A DNA stretch of 64,000 nucleotides. Source: Phoronis australis (Eukaryota; Phoronida; Phoronidae). Numbering within the stretch: the first letter of the stretch is position 1; each line of letters begins with the position of its first letter. The position numbers and the translations under genes are program-made. The notes beneath the pieces are model-generated. The model was not told the origin of the DNA and did no database searches. It was given only the letters and a program-made list of their open reading frames with translations. Below, piece by piece: positions 63,001 to 64,000 of the stretch. The stretch is from NCBI GenBank assembly GCA_002633005.1, contig NMRA01000118.1, positions 310,707-374,706 of the forward strand, written 5' to 3'.

Positions 63001-63433
63001 AGATTCTTATTTAAAACGTTAGTTAATCTTATACCTTACAGATACAGTCCGTCAATGAAATGAAATTACCAATGCTCAATTAAAACGAAAAAAAATATCT
63101 AATAAAGTAGCCAAATTTTCACGATGTGATTAAGTGATTAAGCCAACAAAATACCTTAATGATACACACGTTCAATTTTATTCCTTTTCAGTTATTCATA
63201 CGTCGTATTAATTAATATGTCACATGCTTACTACCCAAACTGCCCACTGAAGATAATTCCACATTTTCTGAAGTCTTGTGAATTCGTCGTTAAACTCACC
63301 TTCTCTGGAGCAGTAACAGTCCTCACGATTACTTCGAAGTGGTCGGGATAATCCTCCAACACTTTCATCAGATTATTCAACTGAACTGTATCTTCTAGGC
63401 CGATAAAGGCGAACATCTTCCCTCTTGCAAAGT
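7832..63433 (-). CDS. Giant single-pass REJ/GPS receptor-like protein, 5' partial (whole gene span)
   Basis: This is the span of one minus-strand gene of 47 exons (48 with a doubtful 9-nt exon), listed separately below. Each exon has an AG acceptor and GT donor in phase with its neighbours, so the spliced frame stays open for about 4,620 codons to a TGA at 7832. Seen in order: 20 small exons forming a repeated four-exon cassette (residues 1-1085), a 1,938-codon exon with nine Trp-rich repeats (to about 3024), cysteine-rich repeats (to about 3331), IPT/TIG-like folds (to about 3520), an REJ-type region (to about 4167), a GAIN-like region with furin-type sites and a GPS (to about 4497), a Ser/Thr stalk, one transmembrane helix (about 4542-4566) and a basic then Ser-rich tail. 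Known: REJ plus GPS marks polycystin-1/REJ proteins. Inferred: a cleaved surface receptor or adhesion protein. No polycystin 11-helix channel region is present. The first exon enters in phase 1, so the start and signal peptide lie beyond the right edge. Confidence 0.88.
8560..8930 (+). repeat. Dispersed repeat, CACTAGGGGGC family, intronic copy
   Basis: It shares ordered blocks with the 42.5-43.9 kb array: GGTTTGGCAGATAGAG, ACCAAAAAACA, CCAAATTTTAGTA, CTCTGAAGATACAGAGGCAAACAT and GGGAACACATCTGCC. The diagnostic CACTAGGGGGC box has decayed here. Confidence 0.65.
8961..10602. other. Intron 47 (rest of it)
   Basis: Apart from the TTAA MITE and the dispersed repeat, I see nothing but AT-rich intronic DNA. 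Confidence 0.5.
9033..9551. mobile_element. TTAA-flanked MITE in the last-but-one intron region
   Basis: TTAA at 9033-9036 and 9548-9551 flank inverted ends AAGCCTTTCATACT and, from the right, AAGCTTTTTCATACT, identical apart from a one-base indel and one substitution. The interior repeats AGTTAAC/GTTAACTTC several times. A TTAA target duplication is typical of piggyBac and Kolobok types. No transposase is encoded. Confidence 0.7.
10603..10716 (-). CDS. Exon 47: Ser/Thr-rich juxtamembrane stalk
   Basis: 114 nt, phase 1 to 1. About 38 residues dominated by Ser, Thr and Ala (TVATMTTSSDSSLSAGSTT), a likely O-glycosylated stalk between the GPS and the membrane helix. Confidence 0.83.
12439..12675 (-). 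CDS. Exon 46: GPS motif exon
   Basis: 237 nt, phase 1 to 1. VYTCHYWDDAGAAWSTKGV followed by QVMCESTHLSIFVV is a GPS: first Cys and Trp, second Trp, then Cys-x-x-x-His-Leu-Ser. In the family the peptide bond after His-Leu, here at 12490/12491, is cut autocatalytically with Ser/Thr as nucleophile. The second and fourth GPS cysteines are replaced by Val and Ser. Polycystin-1 family GPS motifs, as I recall them, also have this single-disulfide form. The exon ends in an Ala/Thr-rich linker. Confidence 0.9.
12676..15138. other. Intron between exons 45 and 46
   Basis: A 2.5-kb intron. ORFs of 60-110 residues on both strands have no domain, no splice support and no resemblance to this gene. Confidence 0.6.
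15139..15299 (-). CDS. Exon 45: GAIN-like beta subdomain
   Basis: 161 nt, phase 2 to 1. It encodes YLNWACGGSSNCVGAVGKFR and a Ser/Asp-rich loop, then DLVEVTLANPST. The two cysteines seven residues apart probably pair (inference). Confidence 0.84.
15929..16520 (-). CDS. Exon 44: furin-type sites and helical GAIN-like subdomain
   Basis: 592 nt, phase 1 to 2, the second largest exon. Near its N terminus it has RRRRS and RHRRD (16452-16417), which fit furin consensus sites. It then runs through an amphipathic helical stretch (TREDVFLILEQLENLKIV and LVTYLTQKNGMDKAHAQIVL) of the kind found in the alpha subdomain of GAIN domains, and ends with strands (VIYGLESKVMKAMTFDLSF). Its place between REJ and GPS agrees with the polycystin-1 layout. 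Confidence 0.88.
16417..16452 (-). other. Tandem furin-type cleavage sites
   Basis: The coding strand reads RRRRSVHSRHRRD. Both RRRR-S and RHRR-D fit R-x-(K/R)-R. They lie in a predicted linker before the GAIN-like helices, where cleavage would not break a fold. Confidence 0.65.
17734..17863 (-). CDS. Exon 43: REJ-type region, end
   Basis: 130 nt, phase 0 to 1. It encodes VCDKFAVCVTLVSSPVTVLP, then a Lys/Glu-rich linker. This strand ends the REJ region. Confidence 0.83.
17977..18053 (+). repeat. (TG)n dinucleotide tract, imperfect
   Basis: TG repeats with CG/CA interruptions, in the intron between exons 42 and 43. Confidence 0.95.
18189..18365 (-). CDS. Exon 42: REJ-type region
   Basis: 177 nt, phase 0 to 0. 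KNCFAPEDSLPISYKYGYVD, followed by FGRKPPTGNTMTFYVE, matches the REJ stretch C-x-x-P-x(4)-P-x-x-Y-x-Y-G-Y. Confidence 0.85.
19226..19374 (-). CDS. Exon 41: REJ-type region
   Basis: 149 nt, phase 1 to 0. It encodes LSKGSTYKIDATVTSVEGKS and RGGVTSCVFQASNYTELEQ. G-x-x-Y-x-I-x-A-x-V is again the REJ strand pattern. Confidence 0.83.
19757..19867 (-). CDS. Exon 40: REJ-type region
   Basis: 111 nt, phase 1 to 1. It encodes YGYVNLTDSS, EPPGVIFQRRGL and VYISIIRISA; the last stretch is a strand leading into the next fold. Confidence 0.8.
20845..20980 (-). CDS. Exon 39: REJ-type region
   Basis: 136 nt, phase 0 to 1. It encodes VSLGSSAATGTVNVKPGQVV, LQIDITSV and ILPSGIVWQSQQLD. No cysteines. Confidence 0.82.
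21450..21662 (-). CDS. Exon 38: REJ/PKD-like repeat
   Basis: 213 nt, phase 0 to 0. It encodes GGSCLSVKTGENFTAF, LYQMTLTVTKEKRSATTSVF and VIAGQPPK. The Y-x-M-x-L-x-V-x-K strand and the closing AGQPP are typical of REJ modules. Confidence 0.86.
21999..22114 (-). CDS. Exon 37: REJ/PKD-like repeat
   Basis: 116 nt, phase 1 to 0. SVSIDPDNEAIPMTYLWSC is a PKD/REJ-like core with the W-x-C end. The donor is GTAGGTAG directly after CGG, chosen because it gives the phase 0 needed by the next exon. Confidence 0.84.
22721..22837 (-). CDS. Exon 36: REJ-type region
   Basis: 117 nt, phase 1 to 1. It encodes GKTIDFHVDVTIPSQPGIKS, then TLSTPLVPLVA, the Ser/Thr/Pro strand that closes one REJ subdomain. Confidence 0.8.
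23001..23149 (-). CDS. Exon 35: REJ-type region
   Basis: 149 nt, phase 2 to 1. It encodes SVELSSCATVAQLNYQWSSS and RRFYFVRKNDLP. The YQW strand after a Cys repeats the REJ pattern. Confidence 0.85.
23795..23999 (-). CDS. Exon 34: REJ-type region
   Basis: 205 nt, phase 1 to 2. It encodes LLDQGATYTIRLSVSNFL followed by SSLVSVSHDI, the Y-x-(I/L)-x-(L/V)-x-V-x-N strand typical of REJ/PKD folds. Confidence 0.85.
24542..24811 (-). CDS. Exon 33: REJ-type region
   Basis: 270 nt, phase 1 to 1. PKAVIAGPPFISYCDNLYLSG followed by a Gly/Ser-rich turn and RQLNYYWSV matches the REJ/PKD-type strand pattern (A-x-I-x-G-P, a Cys, then YxW). REJ domains occur in polycystin-1, PKDREJ and the sea urchin sperm receptors for egg jelly. 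Confidence 0.85.
25345..25512 (-). CDS. Exon 32: REJ-type region, start
   Basis: 168 nt, phase 1 to 1. It encodes FDSKVDLWDVWYCSEIF, GEGAECIQQ and VVIYLGREPTVAV. The two cysteines and the strand pattern suggest a fold preceding the REJ core. The domain boundary is uncertain. Confidence 0.8.
25986..26198 (-). CDS. Exon 31: second IPT/TIG-like domain, second half
   Basis: 213 nt, phase 1 to 1. It encodes RLTCTVKVSVVGFTSMELTV and ends NLVSITFSNT at a GTTAGA donor. Together with exon 30 it completes the second Ig-like fold and enters the linker to the REJ region. Confidence 0.83.
26640..26995 (+). repeat. Dispersed repeat, CACTAGGGGGC family, intronic copy
   Basis: It contains GTATGATAAAAATGACCATTAG, CCAAATTTCATAAA, AGATATAGAGGCAAATGTAAAAAATT, then GACACTAGGGGGCACAG and GCCATCTGCCAAATTTTGCAAAGAT, the same block order as the array at 42.5-43.9 kb. 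It lies in the intron between exons 30 and 31. Confidence 0.75.
27209..27334 (-). CDS. Exon 30: second IPT/TIG-like domain, first half
   Basis: 126 nt, phase 1 to 1. It encodes SINPSQVILPKGGLTKGS, the usual opening of a TIG fold, then INITLTGQQLPTAGCVIT. Confidence 0.83.
27861..28089 (-). CDS. Exon 29: IPT/TIG-like domain
   Basis: 229 nt, phase 0 to 1. The pattern VFVLEGAGF, QCIF, LRCSAELP and YVVSALVG fits an IPT/TIG immunoglobulin-like fold with one Cys pair. The assignment rests on pattern only. Confidence 0.82.
28914..29016 (-). CDS. Exon 28: last cysteine repeat and linker to the IPT-like region
   Basis: 103 nt, phase 2 to 0. It encodes DACNVCGGDGSSC, then VKMVEPRSVQMDSQQ, which looks like the first strand of the following immunoglobulin-like fold. 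Confidence 0.85.
29814..29973 (-). CDS. Exon 27: cysteine-rich repeat
   Basis: 160 nt, phase 1 to 2. It encodes DWDWTNWALNTSYTCHRC, DGCGVCFGDNSTC and CEGVPYG. CGVCxGDNSTC resembles the conserved ADAMTS Cys-rich signature. Confidence 0.85.
30444..30614 (-). CDS. Exon 26: cysteine-rich repeat
   Basis: 171 nt, phase 1 to 1. It encodes GNTGYAEDEF, FDCAGVCNGSFVVDSCGYC and CAKTCHSP, continuing the cysteine array. The donor is GTAAGA. Confidence 0.85.
31246..31482 (-). CDS. Exon 25: DCxGxCxG cysteine-rich repeats
   Basis: 237 nt, phase 1 to 1. It contains FDCWGDCGG, NKCDECVGG, DQCGVC and DCNGDCNG, then a final DRCV. Two GT donors lie four bases apart at the end (GTAGGTAGG); the upper boundary given keeps phase 1. 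Confidence 0.85.
   Translation of the reverse strand, partial: TLVLIREETKCSTAGVTAEVRPSSTNATSVLEETQVVQRTLALTSAASVRALNFTLNHGIVMATATVTPPGTCVPTDA
32433..32648 (-). CDS. Exon 24: DCxGxCxG cysteine-rich repeats
   Basis: 216 nt, phase 1 to 1. It encodes NCPTDCNGDCFG, then MDDCGICTKG, QDCMGVCRG and EECGVCVGG. This alternating DC-x-G-x-C-x-G / CGVC-x-GG pattern is a known small disulfide-rich extracellular motif, found in many secreted multidomain proteins and related to the CGVCGGD segment of ADAMTS proteins. Confidence 0.88.
32649..35282. other. Introns around the possible 9-nt exon
   Basis: A 2.6-kb AT-rich stretch between the cysteine-rich exon at 32648 and the microexon at 35283. I see no repeat family or exon except the candidate 9-nt exon at 34768-34776. 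Confidence 0.5.
34768..34776 (-). CDS. Possible exon 23: 9-nt microexon
   Basis: A T-rich stretch ending TTTTAAAAG is followed by nine bases (2+6+1) and a GTGAGTG donor. It would insert D-P-N without disturbing phase. Skipping it also leaves the frame intact, so the sequence alone cannot decide whether it is used. Confidence 0.35.
35283..35306 (-). CDS. Exon 22: 24-nt microexon
   Basis: Flanked by TTTTCAG on the 5' side and GTATGT on the 3' side. It supplies 2+21+1 nt and so keeps the phase-1 register between the giant exon and the cysteine-rich exons. It encodes roughly G-SATVDFA. Confidence 0.68.
35553..40326 (-). repeat. Tandem protein repeats 2-9 of about 200 residues within exon 21
   Basis: Boundaries, taken at the PEY/PEF-type start of each unit, are: 40326-39703, 39702-39103, 39102-38512, 38511-37915, 37914-37321, 37320-36730, 36729-36112 and 36111-35553 (208, 200, 197, 199, 198, 197, 206 and about 186 residues). 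The unit before 40326 (to 41334, 336 residues) is one and a half repeats with an extra half unit. Conserved landmarks are HKLV after FF, a Cys about ten residues after a Gly-rich turn, a second Cys before DF, and WxCKxGxFxKG at the end. The units starting 39102 and 38511 are the most alike. Confidence 0.93.
35553..41369 (-). CDS. Exon 21: 5.8-kb exon encoding nine Trp-rich repeats
   Basis: An uninterrupted 1,938-codon exon, phase 1 to 1, in a gene whose other exons are mostly 110-270 nt. The polypyrimidine-AG acceptor at 41370 puts IGLCEKCPLGG before the first repeat; the donor is GTGAGA at 35552. Residues are very rich in Trp, Asn-x-Ser/Thr sequons and paired cysteines. Each repeat contains WWL-x-DD-x-W, W-F/Y-V-x-G-x-PW-xx-FF-xx-HKLV, TW-xx-C, C-I/V-DF, NGxWxVxGMxWxEF and WxCKxGQFxKG elements. 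I do not recognise the repeat family. Its export as part of an extracellular region is inferred from the downstream GPS and transmembrane helix. Confidence 0.92.
42133..42275 (-). CDS. Exon 20: cassette exon C, repeat 5
   Basis: 143 nt, phase 2 to 1. It begins AMEWVKATIPLLKWPFV and ends MVVK, with the split glycine/glutamate codon completed by the giant exon. The intron before it carries a roughly 430-bp tandem repeat array. Confidence 0.82.
42480..43975 (+). repeat. Tandem array of the CACTAGGGGGC repeat, unit about 430 bp
   Basis: GCCACTAGG boxes lie at about 42906, 43333 and 43759 (spacing 427 and 426) and, in a second series, at about 43030 and 43473 (443). Each unit repeats the blocks TTTGGTTGATAGAG, GAAAACAGTAAAAATGGCC, TAATAGATGC(C/T)TATATTCC, CGTTGAGGACCTTTGAAGAT and ACAGAGG. 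The array fills most of the intron between exons 19 and 20. Confidence 0.88.
44056..44267 (-). CDS. Exon 19: cassette exon AB, repeat 5 (partial cassette)
   Basis: 212 nt, phase 0 to 2. The AB core is diverged (HHAPSWSKLVFDVVDKAG, with the W-x-x-x-V-F spacing shifted). It is followed only by a C exon, so this last cassette lacks D and E; the giant exon takes over at the phase-1 junction. Confidence 0.83.
44740..44901 (-). CDS. Exon 18: cassette exon E, repeat 4
   Basis: 162 nt, phase 0 to 0. The E cysteines lie in KNPCDSELV and NEVCKVNV, and the C-terminal pattern is RPLINM before GTAGGC. Confidence 0.85.
46227..46339 (-). CDS. Exon 17: cassette exon D, repeat 4
   Basis: 113 nt, phase 1 to 0, two codons shorter than the usual D exon. 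The motif is weaker (FNLTDRYELDKVVSWASSP). It ends FGEE at GTAAGT. Confidence 0.8.
46892..47028 (-). CDS. Exon 16: cassette exon C, repeat 4
   Basis: 137 nt, phase 2 to 1. It begins GMKFLKQSPMLLRPYAEKL and ends FLTRLPHHLP. Length and phases match the other C exons. Confidence 0.85.
47288..47460 (+). repeat. 53-bp tandem repeat overlapping a splice donor
   Basis: The unit containing ATTACCCATCAAACAGCATCTGA recurs with a 53-bp period (unit starts at 47340, 47393 and 47446). The copy at 47446 is the real exon 15 end with its donor; the other two carry the same exon end and donor inside the intron. Confidence 0.92.
47446..47663 (-). CDS. Exon 15: cassette exon AB, repeat 4
   Basis: 218 nt, phase 0 to 2. 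It opens FSPENPKVFDLQKF and has PIPGFANPSRWGAVFARF. Its last 18 bases and GTAATG donor are repeated twice more downstream in the intron as part of a 53-bp tandem repeat. The exon-proximal donor is chosen because it keeps the phase-2 exit shared by all AB exons. Confidence 0.85.
49165..49329 (-). CDS. Exon 14: cassette exon E, repeat 3
   Basis: 165 nt, phase 0 to 0. The E cysteines lie in DVPVCNMTVV and FICYDF, and the end is APLIQM. Its donor GTATTT is weaker than most in this gene. Confidence 0.83.
50206..50324 (-). CDS. Exon 13: cassette exon D, repeat 3
   Basis: 119 nt, phase 1 to 0. It has the clearest D motif, SMFNHTVELKRVMKTLDNVP followed by DWFEEI, and ends NPST at GTAAGA. Confidence 0.87.
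50705..50900 (+). repeat. 16-bp minisatellite
   Basis: About twelve units of TTTTGAGCGATGGCAT with substitutions, in the intron between exons 12 and 13. Confidence 0.9.
50942..51078 (-). CDS. Exon 12: cassette exon C, repeat 3
   Basis: 137 nt, phase 2 to 1. It contains VKDFVPLVQIVLSDLGPEM and RLHHGIIFMNQML, aligning closely with exon 4. A 16-bp minisatellite starts about 40 bp into the following intron. Confidence 0.86.
51278..51495 (-). CDS. Exon 11: cassette exon AB, repeat 3
   Basis: 218 nt, phase 0 to 2. It starts MSFDYSTAPFNAS right after the acceptor; this Met is internal, not a translation start. It continues to PMWMNPAPWMASFGRISGH, matching the AB core. Confidence 0.85.
52492..52653 (-). 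CDS. Exon 10: cassette exon E, repeat 2
   Basis: 162 nt, phase 0 to 0. It has the E cysteines (GVDICTVPQL and FFCKEV) and ends GPLVKL at GTAAGG, with a good polypyrimidine tract before the acceptor. Confidence 0.86.
53039..53157 (-). CDS. Exon 9: cassette exon D, repeat 2
   Basis: 119 nt, phase 1 to 0. The D motif is FDGTVELKKIVQKMDTLP and the exon ends DSADK at a GTATGT donor. Confidence 0.86.
53763..53908 (-). CDS. Exon 8: cassette exon C, repeat 2
   Basis: 146 nt, phase 2 to 1. It begins PMHYLNTAMSYLPQLEQLL and ends GVNRFMQ before a GTAGG donor. It aligns with the other C exons and is three codons longer than the 137-nt copies. Confidence 0.85.
54340..55175 (+). repeat. CACTAGGGGGC repeat family, about two units
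   Basis: CACTAGGGGATGCC at about 54371, CCACAAGGGGGCACAG near 54678 and GCACTAGGGGCCCTAGCAG near 54983 lie between blocks shared with the 42.5-43.9 kb array (GCCAAATTTCAC, CCTCCGAAGATACAGAGG, CATCTGCCAAATTTCAC). It lies in the intron between exons 7 and 8. Confidence 0.82.
55257..55471 (-). CDS. Exon 7: cassette exon AB, repeat 2
   Basis: 215 nt, phase 0 to 2, ending at a GTATGT donor. It opens FSSEFYDYFDAKAF and carries PMPRFMNGTVWGTVFGR, the best copy of the AB core. An NGT sequon lies just before the conserved Trp. Confidence 0.87.
56132..56296 (-). CDS. Exon 6: cassette exon E, repeat 1
   Basis: 165 nt, phase 0 to 0. It shows the E signature of two cysteines about 17 residues apart (GADMCSIPQVL, then FFCKQV) and a C-terminal PLTLM just before a GTGAGT donor. 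The two cysteines may pair within the module (inference). Confidence 0.86.
56474..56592 (-). CDS. Exon 5: cassette exon D, repeat 1
   Basis: 119 nt, phase 1 to 0. It carries the D motif (MFAGTSEMKKFASLLNHAP). The exons at 53039 and 50206 have the identical length of 119 nt. Confidence 0.85.
57092..57228 (-). CDS. Exon 4: cassette exon C, repeat 1
   Basis: 137 nt, phase 2 to 1. It encodes a hydrophobic, probably helical segment (FEDYIKIISPTVQLVL) followed by a conserved RLEQGLVFLKR-like stretch. Three C exons (this one, 50942-51078 and 46892-47028) have exactly the same length. Confidence 0.85.
57458..57687 (-). CDS. Exon 3: cassette exon AB, repeat 1
   Basis: Begins in phase 0 with FSDSNLEHF and leaves in phase 2 at GTAAGT. 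AB exons open with an F/S-rich stretch, continue with a predicted helix, and end in a W-x-x-V-F-x-R core (VWGEVFHRLGRYF here). Confidence 0.85.
57688..62752. other. 5-kb intron between exons 2 and 3
   Basis: The largest intron seen. Exon 2 leaves and exon 3 enters in phase 0, so no exon is required between them. It contains the possible LTR at 58.5 kb, a possible alternative first exon near 58.8-59.0 kb, and a 154-residue plus-strand ORF (62015-62479, no ATG at its start) without recognisable content. Confidence 0.6.
58519..58770 (+). mobile_element. Possible solo LTR
   Basis: Begins TGTTACATGACAATCCCGGG and has a TATA-like stretch and AGTTAATAAACTTTGTGTG, a typical LTR polyadenylation region, then a C/T-rich end. 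I found no target duplication and no certain right end, so this is only a resemblance. Confidence 0.33.
62753..62959 (-). CDS. Exon 2: cassette exon E, repeat 0 (divergent)
   Basis: Sixty-nine codons, phase 0 to 0. It shows the E pattern of an early cysteine, then an ICK tripeptide and a final SLLKI where other copies end in PLxxM. It is longer than the other E exons (54-55 codons). The next intron is the longest in the gene, about 5 kb. Confidence 0.78.
63300..63433 (-). CDS. Exon 1 (visible): cassette exon D, repeat 0
   Basis: Enters with two bases (phase 1) and leaves in phase 0 at a GTGAGT donor. It carries the D motif also seen in five other exons: TVQLNNLMKVLEDYP here against TVELKRVMKTLDNVP in repeat 3. 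Since D is the third exon of the cassette, its AB and C partners should lie upstream, outside the window or unrecognised between 63434 and 64000. Confidence 0.8.
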
Positions 63434-64000
63434 CTGAAACGGTTCCAAAACATTTGTAACGCTCGGGTTATACGAAACGCGAGAGGATCTACATGTATAT
63501 AACAAAAGTCATAATGTAAACTGGGTCGATGTTGTGGAATACATGGAAATTCTAAGCCTAACATTTATCTTATAAGTGTTAATATATTTTAGGTCTCCCT
63601 ACAATCTCTGCCAATGTCAGCAATGGTTAGATCTGTCAGAGTATTACTGTCGGTGATTGAAGCCTGCAACGCAATCGGAACAGCTATGGTTTTGTGGTAG
63701 ATGATCTATCCGACTGCAAAAAAAACTTATCTATTATTTTATCTTAGTTTCCATTTGGTCCTAAATACTAAGTAAAATCCTGGATACGATTTATCCTCCT
63801 CGCTCCCAAAATGCTGTGCATTAGTCAATGCCTTTAAATTACCCTTGCACTACTGCCGACACAATGTCCATGCTCCCAAAGGTGAAAAATTTGACACCTT
63901 GATGAAAGGATTGTTGCCACAGTGAACAACTTAGGAGAAGCTGAATTTACTGGCAACCAGACGCACTGTCTCAAATGATACGTGTTAACCACTCGCACGT
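63434..64000. other. Intron or upstream sequence at the right edge
   Basis: Exon 1 enters in phase 1, so a C-type exon should precede it. A T-rich stretch ending TTTTTTTTGCAG lies near 63715-63728, but the sequence after it has no open frame matching the C module. I support no exon here. Confidence 0.4.

Noticed and set aside
63600-63730. Possible C-type exon upstream of exon 1 (good polypyrimidine tract and CAG)
   Set aside because: None of the three frames after the AG stays open with a resemblance to the C module, and no suitable donor in phase 1 follows.

Overview
The window is animal genomic DNA: AT-rich, with small exons joined by consensus GT-AG introns, and with a LINE fragment, MITEs and satellites. 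Almost all of it is one gene on the minus strand. REJ and GPS modules, IPT/TIG-like folds and DCxGxC cysteine repeats in one extracellular protein point to a metazoan, most likely a marine invertebrate deuterostome (hemichordate, echinoderm or amphioxus type). The species cannot be fixed from the sequence.

I could thread 47 exons (48 with a doubtful 9-nt exon) from 63433 down to 7832. Every junction keeps the reading frame, giving about 4,620 residues and a stop codon. The 5' end, with its signal peptide, lies beyond the right edge. The order from the N terminus is: (1) 63.4-42.1 kb, a tandem array of a four-exon cassette (here AB-C-D-E, about 640 nt, intron phases 0-2-1-0), with four full and two partial copies; (2) 41.4-35.6 kb, one 5.8-kb exon with nine Trp-rich repeats of about 200 residues; (3) 35.3-34.8 kb, one or two microexons; (4) 32.6-28.9 kb, cysteine-rich DCxGxC/CGVCxGG repeats; (5) 28.1-26.0 kb, two IPT/TIG-like domains; (6) 25.5-17.7 kb, an REJ-type region; (7) 16.5-12.4 kb, a GAIN-like region with furin-type sites and a GPS cleavage motif; (8) 10.7-7.8 kb, a Ser/Thr stalk, one transmembrane helix and a short tail. 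A polycystin-type or sperm-REJ-type stem has thus been joined to two repeat arrays I do not recognise. A role as a surface or matrix adhesion/recognition receptor is inference.

The left 6.5 kb, beyond this gene, holds a 163-bp hAT-like MITE with a perfect 8-bp target duplication, a second DNA-transposon-like family in two copies, a pentanucleotide repeat, a decayed LINE 3' end, a 56-bp tandem repeat, and a TATA box with a signal-peptide first exon of another minus-strand gene whose remainder I cannot find. Introns of the main gene carry a dispersed and locally tandem repeat family marked by CACTAGGGGGC, a TTAA-flanked MITE, a (TG)n tract, a 16-bp minisatellite, and a 53-bp tandem repeat that copies a splice donor.
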